From contig LQBH01000013.1 of NCBI GenBank assembly GCA_002030015.1, positions 1 through 64,000 on the forward strand: 64,000 nt of DNA, in the 5' to 3' direction. Below, one piece after another: positions 34,032 through 43,132 of this stretch. Below the pieces are notes generated by a model. The model saw only the letters and a list, made by a program, of their open reading frames with translations. It was not told where the DNA came from and ran no database searches. This stretch comes from a delta proteobacterium MLS_D (GTDB lineage: Bacteria; Desulfobacterota; Syntrophia; Syntrophales; UBA2210). Position 1 is the first letter of the stretch. Every line of letters begins with the position of its first letter. A program made the position numbers and the translations under genes.

Positions 34032-37000
34032 ATGGGAAACAAACACTCAAGCACAAGGAATGCTCGAGGATTTACTCTTATTGAAATTGTCGTAGTCTTG
34101 GTCCTTGCGGGAATTCTGGCAGCTATGGCCGGGTTCGGAATTGTTCAGGCCGTCCAGGGATATATGTTCACCCGGGAAAATGCCGCCATTACCGAGAAAG
34201 CCCAGTTGGCCATGTCGAGAATCACTCGTGAAATTGTGGAAATGACGGACCTGGATGATGATGCTGATTCGACGTCACTTCCGGTTTACAGTCCCCGGGG
34301 AAGTCATGTCCTGGGATTCAGCAGCGAAGCCGACGCCGTGATGATAGATGATGACATTCTTATCGATAATGTTGTCGTTTTTGATCTGGCGTATCATCTG
34401 GCCGATGGAACATCCCAGGCGGAACTTGAGCAAATCGACCTGGGGCTCTTGTCGGCAATTGATATAACGCTGGAAGTAGAACGCTCCGATGGCAGCGGCA
34501 CTATGCTTTTTACCAACCGTGTCGCTCCCCGCAACATTGGATTGAAGCGAGTCGCCGGTGATCCATCAGCGCCTGCCAGCGCACCTCCGGCGGCGCCAAA
34601 CTACAATATCTGTTTTGTGGCGACTGCCGCCTGGGGCGACGGTGCCCACCCCATGGTGGTCCTGCTCAGGGATTTTCGTGATCACTTTCTCATGACCTGG
34701 AGCGGAGGACGACGACTTGTTGACCTCTATTACCTCCACGGAGCGGCGGCGGCGAATCTCATACAAGACAGACCGGCGGCCATGTGGGTTGTGCGGGTCG
34801 TGCTCGCACCCGTGGCGGCAGTGACCTTCATGGTACTCTATGCGCCTTTGATTATTCCCTTCATTCTGTTTGTGTCGGTGATTCTGACGATGACTTTGAT
34901 CGCCGCGGTCCGGCGAAAGACTGGAAAAGCAACGAGTCTGTCGCCGGCAGGACAGAAAGGCGGCATCCTCATCGGGCTGATCGTAACGATGGTAATCATG
35001 TCAGCCCTCGGCGCAGCCGTGCTTCCTCTTTTCTCCTCTTCCCAGATGACGCAGGTCTATGCCGACGCAAGCCGCAAGACCTATTTTCTGGCCGAGTCAG
35101 GTTACCGTTTCGCGGCGAGTGAATTTCTCAACGCCGCAAGCGAATCCGCGAAGTTGACGACGTTGAACGACATGGACGGGAGGACATACAATCTGCTGGA
35201 CAACAACGGTTCCTTTAACCTCCGCGTGTATCCCTACTGGTTCAAGGCCCAAGCCGCTTCAGGCGGCGACACAGCAGTTACAGCAACCGTTTACGGTACG
35301 TTGCCTCAGGAGTTTGATGGATCATTTGCGGGAGGAGAAATCAGTGTCGGCAACAAAATACTGTCCTACGACAACGGCAGTGGATCGGGATCAACGGTTA
35401 CGTTTAACCTTTCATCTGATCTTGACTCGGCAATTTCCGACGATGCGGACATTGTGACCGTCGCACGACCTTCAAGTTCTCAGACCTTTTCCAAAGGGGA
35501 CAACATTGTTCTCGATTCAACCGGTACGGGCCGCTTCCCAGAGGTGAACGGTATTTTTATATTGCAGCCCTCCGTTCCCGGTTTTGCCGGATCAGTGTTC
35601 ATGTACGAGAAGCGCTCCGGGAATGTTCTTCAGGGCATCGCGCTGGCCGATACGGAGGAAAACGCCTCGTGGACCAGTAACGTGAGTGTCGACGAGAACA
35701 CGGCGGTGGTTCTCGACAAATATCTCAAGCTTTCTTCCACCGGGACAATCGGCGGTTATTCCCGTGAAATTATGTACAATGTTCCGATAGGATGGGTTGC
35801 AGGCGGAGAAGGGGGCAAATTCAGAAAAGAACAGTATCACGATACATTCGGGTCCGATGCAAACTGGTTTACCGATGAGTCTCTGGGGGGGCACAGCGTC
35901 TCCGGAGGCGTCATGCAGGTAACCGAGATGCAAACCACTCCGCCGGATTCCGCTCCCGGCGGCGTGTTAGGCGCTATTGTAAGCTGGCTCAGCGGGGCAG
36001 GCGGCCAGTGGGCCGCGGTGGCCTTTGACTGGAGCAATGTCAACACAAACCTGGCACAGTCCTGGATGGACGCGGGAGGCTGCCTGAGTTATGACATCCA
36101 GGCGAAGGTCAATACTCCGGCACCCTATTTTTTTGCCGGCCTGGGATTTCGGATGAGGAATAACGAGGACGACTCAGACCTGTATACCTATGGGGTATCC
36201 TTCATTCGGCAGAGGCAGATACGAAACTGGTTCTTTTTTAGTCCAAGCAACTGGTCGGACAATGACGGTATCAATCCAGCCTTGCGCCCCTTTTCATCCT
36301 ACTCGTCAGGTCAGTTTATAGCAGGATCCGTATTTTTGGGGACCCAGGCTCGTTACAGCGATCCCGGCATTATTCTCTGGCAGCGTACGGGGCCTCCCGA
36401 TGGTCCGGGAACCTTCCAGCTTCTTGGTCACAAGACAATTGTCCCGGGTGACGGACTGACAACGGGAACAGGACCGGACCTTCGTCTCAATCCCTGGTCC
36501 ACCCTGATGGTTCGCCTGACAGAGGGGTATGAGCTGGAGTTCAACCAGGGCAGGGTGGATGAAAACGGAAGACATCTGAAGTACGGTGACATGATCACCA
36601 GTGAAGACGGAAGCAAAAAGGCCCGCATCATCGGAACGCCCATTACCACCACGAGCTGGGGAGTGAGTAATTCTTTTGATGGAGCGGGAACAATGCTTCT
36701 CACCAACGTGGCAGGCGGCGGTTTTTCCAGTAATGATAACCTTTACCTCTCCGGCGGTGATGCGGTAGCATATGCCCGTGCCGATTCGGACCAGGCCGCG
36801 AGCAAGACGAACTACATCATGGTTTATTTCAGCGACGATAAGGAGCCGGTAGCGGGAAATACTGTACAAACCGATAATACACGCATCGGGAATCAATGGG
36901 AACACGTAAACTGGCCGCCCGACGACTGGACCGACCGGGCGGGCGGTCTTCCCACGGCAACACCGCCGGGGAATGATTATTTTACGTTGGTTCAATGGTT

Positions 37001-37601
37001 TCCGGGTCCTCAGATAGTGCCGTCGATCTCAAGAGAAAACTGGAGCACCGGAAACGGATGGTCCATCTCGGGCGATGAATTGAGAAAAGACTCCAATGGG
37101 ACGGAAACTGCACAGCCTCGAGACAGCCTGTTTATTATGACCGGAACGACATACGATGTTACCTTCACCGTTTCGAATCACACGAGGGGCGGTTTCAACT
37201 ACACTCTCGGAGGTGTGAGCGGGAGCGCTGTGTCTGCAAACGGCACATATACAACTGTCATCACGGCGACAAGCTCGGGCAACCTCGTTTTTACGCCTAC
37301 GACGAATAACAGCAGATTTAGAATTACGAATATATCAGTGATCGGTCGGGACACGCTGAACAGGGGGGAGGCGAACTACGTGTCGGCCCTGGGCGGCACT
37401 GACTTTTATCAGGCGGTCGTTAAGACAGGCGCGCTTTTGTCTCCCGATTGGGATGGTGAAATTACGGATTTCCTGGATCGTGGCGATCATATCGCTCTTT
37501 TTACTTCCAGCAGTGCCGGAACGCTGACTCAGTACGATGACTTTGGCATTCAATTGGACCAGAAGGCCGGAACCGGTTTCCTGCCGCCGATACAGCAATG
37601 A
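34032..37601 (+). CDS. Fusion of MshO-like pilin, CFI-box, MshP-like and MshQ-like parts
   Basis: A 1189-residue protein from ATG 34032, behind GGAGG (34016-34020). Four parts in order. Residues 1-185: a minor pilin with prepilin site ARG/FTLIEIVVVLVLAG, like MshO. Residues about 190-300: the CFI-box motif CFVATAAWGDG (Cys at about 194) followed by LRDFRDHFL, YYLHG and two hydrophobic helices; in known CFI-box proteins this lies at the C-terminus. Residues about 305-400: a second pilin-like helix GGILIGLIVTMVIMSALG, like MshP/PilX, without Glu +5. Residues about 400-1189: a long, mostly beta region with an SVGNKILSYDN repeat-like part, like MshQ tip proteins. Elsewhere MshO, MshP and MshQ are separate genes. 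The reading frame is open throughout. Confidence 0.75.
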   Translation: MGNKHSSTRNARGFTLIEIVVVLVLAGILAAMAGFGIVQAVQGYMFTRENAAITEKAQLAMSRITREIVEMTDLDDDADSTSLPVYSPRGSHVLGFSSEADAVMIDDDILIDNVVVFDLAYHLADGTSQAELEQIDLGLLSAIDITLEVERSDGSGTMLFTNRVAPRNIGLKRVAGDPSAPASAPPAAPNYNICFVATAAWGDGAHPMVVLLRDFRDHFLMTWSGGRRLVDLYYLHGAAAANLIQDRPAAMWVVRVVLAPVAAVTFMVLYAPLIIPFILFVSVILTMTLIAAVRRKTGKATSLSPAGQKGGILIGLIVTMVIMSALGAAVLPLFSSSQMTQVYADASRKTYFLAESGYRFAASEFLNAASESAKLTTLNDMDGRTYNLLDNNGSFNLRVYPYWFKAQAASGGDTAVTATVYGTLPQEFDGSFAGGEISVGNKILSYDNGSGSGSTVTFNLSSDLDSAISDDADIVTVARPSSSQTFSKGDNIVLDSTGTGRFPEVNGIFILQPSVPGFAGSVFMYEKRSGNVLQGIALADTEENASWTSNVSVDENTAVVLDKYLKLSSTGTIGGYSREIMYNVPIGWVAGGEGGKFRKEQYHDTFGSDANWFTDESLGGHSVSGGVMQVTEMQTTPPDSAPGGVLGAIVSWLSGAGGQWAAVAFDWSNVNTNLAQSWMDAGGCLSYDIQAKVNTPAPYFFAGLGFRMRNNEDDSDLYTYGVSFIRQRQIRNWFFFSPSNWSDNDGINPALRPFSSYSSGQFIAGSVFLGTQARYSDPGIILWQRTGPPDGPGTFQLLGHKTIVPGDGLTTGTGPDLRLNPWSTLMVRLTEGYELEFNQGRVDENGRHLKYGDMITSEDGSKKARIIGTPITTTSWGVSNSFDGAGTMLLTNVAGGGFSSNDNLYLSGGDAVAYARADSDQAASKTNYIMVYFSDDKEPVAGNTVQTDNTRIGNQWEHVNWPPDDWTDRAGGLPTATPPGNDYFTLVQWFPGPQIVPSISRENWSTGNGWSISGDELRKDSNGTETAQPRDSLFIMTGTTYDVTFTVSNHTRGGFNYTLGGVSGSAVSANGTYTTVITATSSGNLVFTPTTNNSRFRITNISVIGRDTLNRGEANYVSALGGTDFYQAVVKTGALLSPDWDGEITDFLDRGDHIALFTSSSAGTLTQYDDFGIQLDQKAGTGFLPPIQQ

Positions 37602-37614
37602 TTTGAAAGGTCCC

Positions 37615-37625
37615 GGGGGGGGGGG
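37615..37625. repeat. Run of eleven G beside the fusion gene
   Basis: An uninterrupted G11 tract 14 bases after the fusion gene stop codon. Non-coding in the frame used. Such tracts are prone to slippage and to assembly error. Confidence 0.85.
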
Positions 37626-37737
37626 CGTGATCATGACAGACTTTCGGCCCGAAGTTTGTCCCGCCGACCGTGGAGCTGTTTCTTACTGATCCGTAATTAT
37701 TTGCTCCCCGCCCCCAATTTTGGTACTCACTTCTTGG

Positions 37738-37754
37738 ATGGTTTTCAAAACCAT
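37738..37754. promoter_or_regulatory. Perfect 17-bp palindrome upstream of the TPR gene
   Basis: ATGGTTTTCAAAACCAT: two 8-base arms around one central base, 32 bases before the TPR start codon. Size and position fit an operator. Confidence 0.5.
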
Positions 37755-37786
37755 TCTTGAACTATCGTATTGGAAGGAAGCACATC

Positions 37787-38284
37787 ATGGACAGAAGGAG
37801 TCAGTGGGAGGTTTTGACCGAACAGGCGATGGAGTTACACCGTCAGGGAGAGCATGAACGCGCGCTGGCCGCGGCTGAGGAAGCCCTCCTCTACGTTGAA
37901 GACGCTTACGGTCCTGAACATCCCTCCGTGGCCGCTTCGCTTACCAACATGGCATTGCTCAATCTCGATATGGGCCGTTACGAAGAGGCGGAACCGCTGT
38001 GCCGGCAATCACTGGAAATGATGGAAAGGGGTCTCGGCCCCGATCATCCCAACGTCGCCGAGGCGGTGAACAACCTGGCGCTCTGCTGCAGCATGCAGGG
38101 GCGTTACGGGGAATCGGAAACACTTTACAAACGGGTGCTTTCCACCATGGAGAATAACTTCGGTCCCGATCACGAGCTGGTGGCGCAGGCGCTCCGCAAC
38201 CTGGCCGGGCTGTATGAAAATGCTGAACAGCCCGAAAAAGCCGCTGACTGCATCGCCCGGGCTGAAAAAATCGAAGCCCGGTAA
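37787..38284 (+). CDS. TPR protein, kinesin-light-chain type repeats
   Basis: A 165-residue protein made of about three and a half tetratricopeptide repeats with the typical kinesin-light-chain spacing, for example NMALLNLDMGRYEEAEPLCRQSLEM followed by DHPNVAEAVNNLALC. No signal peptide or membrane helix. The start is ATG 37787 behind GGAAGGAAG. Function is protein binding of unknown partner. A 17-bp perfect palindrome lies just upstream and may be an operator. It is followed by adk after 144 bases on the same strand. Confidence 0.7.
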   Translation: MDRRSQWEVLTEQAMELHRQGEHERALAAAEEALLYVEDAYGPEHPSVAASLTNMALLNLDMGRYEEAEPLCRQSLEMMERGLGPDHPNVAEAVNNLALCCSMQGRYGESETLYKRVLSTMENNFGPDHELVAQALRNLAGLYENAEQPEKAADCIARAEKIEAR

Positions 38285-38428
38285 GGGCGTTCAGTGCGGT
38301 GTTCACCGCGACTCGGACGCTGATTCCATCTATTTTCTTGACCGCCCGGTCCCTTTCCCCTATAAGAACCCTTCGCGAAAACGTTCGGACATGGCGCGTA
38401 TTTTATTAATTGTGGGAGGATACAAGCG

Positions 38429-39076
38429 ATGAAAATTATATTACTGGGTGCCCCGGGCGCCGGTAAAGGTACGGTGGCGAAGCTGCTTTCCGAAATCGAC
38501 GGTTCCGTCCAGATATCAACGGGTGATATTCTGAGGGCCGCCGTGAAAGAAGGCAGTGAGCTTGGAAAAGAAGCAAAGGGATACATGGACCGGGGCGACC
38601 TGGTTCCCGATTCGCTGATCATGAAGATCATGGAGGCGCGTCTTCAGGAACCGGATTGCGAAAAAGGCTTTATCATGGACGGATTCCCCAGGACGATTCC
38701 CCAGGCGGAGGAGTTAAAATCACTGTTGCAGAAGCTCTCAATCAGCCTCGATTTCGTGGTGAACCTGGAAGTTCCCCGGGACGTGATTCTTGATCGCCTG
38801 ACGACGCGCAGGACCTGCTCGAACCCCGCCTGCCAGGAAATATACAACATCAAGAGCAATCCCCCCAATCCCGACGGGACTTGCAAAAAATGCGGCAGCC
38901 CGGTCATTCAGCGGGACGACGAGACAGAAGAGGCCATTCTTAACCGGCTCGAAACGTATAACGCCAAAACAGCACCGCTTATCGGGTTTTATGAAAAGGA
39001 AGGCCTGCTCAAAAGCTTTCTGTCTCTGGAGAGCAAAAAGACGGTGGAAGAGATCGTCAAAAACCTGAAGGTGTAA
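38429..39076 (+). CDS. adk: Adenylate kinase with zinc-binding lid
   Basis: A 215-residue enzyme with P-loop GAPGAGKGT at residues 7-15 and the AMP-binding region MDGFPRTI. The LID carries CSNPAC and CKKC, a four-cysteine zinc site as in many Gram-positive and deltaproteobacterial kinases but not in E. coli. It equilibrates ATP and AMP with ADP. ATG follows GTGGGAGG. Unusually it is not next to ribosomal protein genes but between a TPR gene and a helicase gene. Identity is firm. Confidence 0.95.
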   Translation: MKIILLGAPGAGKGTVAKLLSEIDGSVQISTGDILRAAVKEGSELGKEAKGYMDRGDLVPDSLIMKIMEARLQEPDCEKGFIMDGFPRTIPQAEELKSLLQKLSISLDFVVNLEVPRDVILDRLTTRRTCSNPACQEIYNIKSNPPNPDGTCKKCGSPVIQRDDETEEAILNRLETYNAKTAPLIGFYEKEGLLKSFLSLESKKTVEEIVKNLKV

Positions 39077-39177
39077 GATGTCGGGTCAGCGGTGGCGGGC
39101 ACTTTCCGGTCAACAGCCGCCGCATTTCTTTGCCGGTGATATAAGAGGAAAGCTTTGCAGAACTCCCTTAATCATCA

Positions 39178-39245
39178 TACCGGCGCAGGCCGGTATCCAG
39201 AAAGCCATGGATAATACTGGATTCCGGTTTTCACCGGAATGACAA
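39178..39245. repeat. CCGGCGCAGGCCGG / TTCCGG..CCGGAATGAC inverted repeat pair
   Basis: Two hairpins, ACCGGCGCAGGCCGGT and ATTCCGGTTTTCACCGGAAT, joined by TATCCAG...CTGGATT, which also pair. This composite palindrome between adk and the helicase gene matches a dispersed intergenic repeat style found in many genomes. Confidence 0.7.
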
Positions 39246-39272
39246 AAATGGGTTTTCTATAGTTGTGCAAAG

Positions 39273-41243
39273 GTGTCCATGATTGATTACAAACGTGAAC
39301 TCAATGACGAGCAGCTGCGGGTCGTAACGGCGGAAGCTGGTCCCATGCTGATCATTGCGGGCGCGGGGAGCGGCAAGACCCGCGCCCTCACGTATCGTAC
39401 CGCCTGGCTCATCGAGCAGGGCGTCCCTCCGGACCGTATACTTCTCGCGACCTTCACGAACAAGGCGGCCCGTTCCATGCTGTCCCGGGTGGAACGTCTC
39501 GTGGGGGAGCAGGCGCGTCTGGTCTGGGGCGGCACGTTTCACAGTCTCGGGAACCGAGTGCTGCGCCGCCACGGGCGGCGTCTGGGCTACGAGGGAAATT
39601 ATTCGATCATGGACCGGGAGGACGCGCGGCAGCTCGTAAGCGCGGCCGTGATGGAAGCGGGAATTACCACGAAAAGCGAAAAATTCCCGCGGTCAGACCG
39701 GCTCATGGAGATGATTTCACTGGCGGCCAACACGTCAATTCCCCTGGATGTTTTGGTGGGCGACCGCTATCCTTCCGCCGTCCCGTTTCTGACAGACATA
39801 CTCAAGGTTGCCTTCCGGTACCGCCTGCGGAAGAGTGAACTCAATGTCATGGATTTCGACGATCTCCTCGTGAAGTGGCGGGACCTCCTGGTGGAACATC
39901 CCGACGTGCGGGAGGAATATGCTCGAAAATTCGAACATATTCTCGTGGACGAATATCAGGATACCAATGTCATTCAGGCAAACATACTGGAACTCCTGTC
40001 TTCCATCCATCGCAACATCATGGTCGTGGGCGACGATTCACAGAGCATCTATTCCTTTCGGGGCGCCGATTACAGCAATATTCTCAGTTTTCCCGACCGG
40101 TACGAGGGCGCCCGGATATTCAAGCTTGAAACCAACTACCGCAGTACCCCCCCGATTCTGAACCTGGCGAATCTTTCCATCGTCAACAACCGCCGGCAAT
40201 ACCGTAAGCAACTGCGGGCCGTTCGACGGGGCGGTGTGCGCCCCGTCTATGCGGCACTGGCCGACGCGCTGGAACAGGCTGATTTCGTCGCGCAGCGGAT
40301 CATGGAACTTGTTGAAGAGGGAGTGCCGCTCAACGAGACGGCCGTTCTCTACCGGGCCCATCACCATTCCATGGAGCTGCAGATGGAACTGATACGGCGG
40401 GGTATTCCCTTTGTGGTCAGGTCGGGAATCCGTTTTTTTGAGCAGGCCCATGTAAAAGACATGAACGCCTTTTTGCGGATTGCCGTCAATCCCCTTGACG
40501 AGCTTGCCTGGAAGCGTGTGCTCGGTCTGTTCGGCGGCATCGGGCGGGTGCGGGCCGAGGCCATCTGGAAGCTGCTCGCCGGGAGCGATGATCCGAAGCG
40601 CTTCGTTTTTTCCCGTGACCTGGAGGATGGGCTTACCAAAGCGGTGCACCCGGGACTTCGAGACCTTCGGGACATGCTTCGAATCCTTTTCGAATCAGCC
40701 GAAACGGATCAGCCCTGGAACGTGATCGAACGGGTCATCGCCGGCGGATACGGGATGTTTCTTCAGAGTCGTTATGACAATCGCCGTTCCCGGGAAGATG
40801 ACCTGAGGCAGCTCGCAGCTTTTTCCCGCAACTTTGATTCTCTGGAAGAATTTTTGAGAGACCTCGCCCTTATGGCAAGCCTGGACGAAGACGACGAGGT
40901 TTCTCTGAAAGAGCGGGCGGATCCCAAAGTTGTGCTCAGCACAATTCACCAGGCCAAGGGACTGGAGTGGTCGGTGGTTTTCATGATCCGCTGTTCCGAG
41001 GGGGCCATGCCCCTGGCCCGCGCCCTGCGGGAACCGGGAGGCGTTGACGAAGAACGGCGTCTGTTTTACGTCGCCGCAACGCGGGCGAAAGATCGGCTTT
41101 ACCTCTGTCACCCCGTTATTGAAGGAAACAGGAGTGGCTGGGGACGACCCTGCGAACCGTCACGCTTCATCAGAGAGCTGGTTCAGGAGAAAGCCGCTAA
41201 AACGGGACTGCCTTTCGAACAGTGGGTCATCGACCGCGACTGA
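39273..41243 (+). CDS. UvrD/PcrA/Rep-family ATP-dependent DNA helicase
   Basis: A 656-residue superfamily 1A helicase. Motif I AGAGSGKTR (about residue 31), II VDEYQDTN, III GDDSQSIYSFRGA, IV and V (STIHQAKGLEW) and VI (RRLFYVAATRAKDRLY) are all present. It moves 3' to 5' on single-stranded DNA and acts in repair or replication restart. At 656 residues it lacks the C-terminal tail of PcrA/UvrD that binds RNA polymerase, and is near Rep or UvrD-like 'short' forms. The start is GTG 39273; ATG two codons later is an alternative. It converges with aspS with only three bases between the stop codons. Confidence 0.9.
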   Translation: MSMIDYKRELNDEQLRVVTAEAGPMLIIAGAGSGKTRALTYRTAWLIEQGVPPDRILLATFTNKAARSMLSRVERLVGEQARLVWGGTFHSLGNRVLRRHGRRLGYEGNYSIMDREDARQLVSAAVMEAGITTKSEKFPRSDRLMEMISLAANTSIPLDVLVGDRYPSAVPFLTDILKVAFRYRLRKSELNVMDFDDLLVKWRDLLVEHPDVREEYARKFEHILVDEYQDTNVIQANILELLSSIHRNIMVVGDDSQSIYSFRGADYSNILSFPDRYEGARIFKLETNYRSTPPILNLANLSIVNNRRQYRKQLRAVRRGGVRPVYAALADALEQADFVAQRIMELVEEGVPLNETAVLYRAHHHSMELQMELIRRGIPFVVRSGIRFFEQAHVKDMNAFLRIAVNPLDELAWKRVLGLFGGIGRVRAEAIWKLLAGSDDPKRFVFSRDLEDGLTKAVHPGLRDLRDMLRILFESAETDQPWNVIERVIAGGYGMFLQSRYDNRRSREDDLRQLAAFSRNFDSLEEFLRDLALMASLDEDDEVSLKERADPKVVLSTIHQAKGLEWSVVFMIRCSEGAMPLARALREPGGVDEERRLFYVAATRAKDRLYLCHPVIEGNRSGWGRPCEPSRFIRELVQEKAAKTGLPFEQWVIDRD

Positions 41244-41246
41244 GGG

Positions 41247-43034
41247 TTATTCCTGGTCCCGCACCACTTTCAACCCGAGTTCCATGAGCTGTTCCATGGA
41301 AGGCGGCGAGGGTGCGTCGGTAAGCAGGCAGGTCGCCTTCTGTGTTTTCGGGAAGGCGATGACGTCCCGGATTGATTCGGCTCCCGCCATCAGCATGATA
41401 ATCCTGTCGAGCCCGAAGGCGATGCCGCCGTGAGGAGGCGTTCCGTATTCCAGGGCATCGATCAGGAATCCGAACTTGGCGCGGACTTCCTCGTCACCCA
41501 GCTCCAGCGCCTTGAACACCATGGACTGCACGTCGCTTCGGTGGATTCGAATGCTTCCGCCCCCGATTTCGGAACCGTTCAGCACCAGGTCATAGGCGCG
41601 CGCGCGCACCTTGCCAGGATCGGTCGAAAGCAGGGGTATATCCTTATCGACGGGTGCCGTAAAAGGGTGATGAGTGGCCATGTACCGTTTTTCCGTATCG
41701 CTGTACTCAAACATGGGAAAGTCGGTGATCCAGGTGAAGGAAAATGAGTCGGGTTTGATGAGTCCCAGTTTCCGTGCCAGGCGCACCCGGAGATTTCCCA
41801 GGGCCTCGTTTGCCACGGAGGGCGAGTCGGCGACGAAAAAGATCAGATCGCCCGGTGCGGCCTTGACGCGCATGTTGATGCCGGCCACTTCATCGGCCGT
41901 AAGATACTTGAAAATGGGTGACGTCCACCCGTCTTCGTTGACCCGAGCCCAGGCCAGGCCCCTGGCGCCGAAATCACTCACGTAACCGGGCAGCTCGTCA
42001 AGGTCCTTCCGTGACAGCCGTCGTCCCTCCTCGAGCCTGAGCGTTTTGACCACGCCGCCGCGCGCCGCCGTCTCGGCAAACACCTTGAAGCCGCAATGTT
42101 TGACCAGGTCGGTCACATTTTCAAGCTCCAGGCCGAAGCGCGTATCGGGATTGTCCCGCCCGTAACGCTTCATTGCTTCGGTCCAGCTCAGACGCGGAAA
42201 GGGGAGCTCCGGTTCGATACCGATGCCGGTCTTGAAAATCGTCGCCATGAGTCCCTCGATGACGGTCATGATGTCGTCTTCTGTTATGAAGGACATTTCG
42301 ATATCGATCTGCGTGAACTCGGGCTGCCGGTCGGCCCGGAGATCCTCATCCCGAAAACACTTGACGATCTGGTAATAGCGGTCCAGCCCCGACACCATGA
42401 GTAACTGCTTGAAAATCTGAGGCGACTGGGGAAGGGCATAGAACATGCCCGGGTTGACGCGGCTGGGCACGAGGTAATCCCTCGCGCCTTCAGGCGTGCT
42501 CTTGGTCAGGAAGGGTGTTTCAACCTCGATAAATCCCCGCCCGGCGAGATAATTCCTGGCGTTGTTGGCGACAGTACTTCGAAGAATCAGATTTTTCTGA
42601 AGTTTCTCCCGCCGCAGGTCGAGATAGCGGTACTTGAGACGAACCGTTTCGGATACGTCGGTCTCGGCCTCCATGACGAAAGGGGGAGTCCTCGATTCAT
42701 TCAGTATTTCAAGTTCTTCCACCATCAGTTCCACCTCCCCCGTGGGGAGCTGGGGATTGGTCATACCCTCCAGTCGTTCCCGAAGAGTGCCCCGGACGGC
42801 GAGAACGTATTCGTTCCTGATCCTGTGGGCCTCGCGGTGCGCCTCCGGTGCTGTCTCGGGGTTGAACACCACCTGCGTGATGCCTTCCCGGTCGCGCAGA
42901 TCGACGAAAATCACACCACCGTGATCTCTCCGGCGATGCGCCCACCCCATGAGGACCACCGTTTCGTCTACCTGACCTGCCCTCAACTCGCCGCAGGTGT
43001 GGGTTCGCTTGTAGTGTGTCATGAAACTAGTCAC
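41247..43034 (-). CDS. aspS: Aspartyl-tRNA synthetase, bacterial type
   Basis: A 595-residue class II synthetase: N-terminal OB-fold anticodon domain, catalytic core with motif 1, motif 2 ([14 protein letters not shown]) and motif 3 ([10 protein letters not shown]), and the GAD insertion of bacterial enzymes. Length is normal. The start is GTG 43034 because AAGGGG lies nine bases before it; an in-frame ATG four codons later has no such site. It may be of the non-discriminating kind that also charges tRNA-Asn, but this was not resolved. It ends the minus-strand run comEC, hisS, aspS, with 98 bases after hisS. Confidence 0.95.
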   Translation of the reverse strand: MTSFMTHYKRTHTCGELRAGQVDETVVLMGWAHRRRDHGGVIFVDLRDREGITQVVFNPETAPEAHREAHRIRNEYVLAVRGTLRERLEGMTNPQLPTGEVELMVEELEILNESRTPPFVMEAETDVSETVRLKYRYLDLRREKLQKNLILRSTVANNARNYLAGRGFIEVETPFLTKSTPEGARDYLVPSRVNPGMFYALPQSPQIFKQLLMVSGLDRYYQIVKCFRDEDLRADRQPEFTQIDIEMSFITEDDIMTVIEGLMATIFKTGIGIEPELPFPRLSWTEAMKRYGRDNPDTRFGLELENVTDLVKHCGFKVFAETAARGGVVKTLRLEEGRRLSRKDLDELPGYVSDFGARGLAWARVNEDGWTSPIFKYLTADEVAGINMRVKAAPGDLIFFVADSPSVANEALGNLRVRLARKLGLIKPDSFSFTWITDFPMFEYSDTEKRYMATHHPFTAPVDKDIPLLSTDPGKVRARAYDLVLNGSEIGGGSIRIHRSDVQSMVFKALELGDEEVRAKFGFLIDALEYGTPPHGGIAFGLDRIIMLMAGAESIRDVIAFPKTQKATCLLTDAPSPPSMEQLMELGLKVVRDQE

Positions 43035-43132
43035 TTGTCGTTACCCCTTCGTTTTATATAGTTTTTAAAAACACCGATTCATTCGCGCGACCGCCGGAAA
43101 TACCATGAACGTCCGCGCCGTGCCGGATACTA

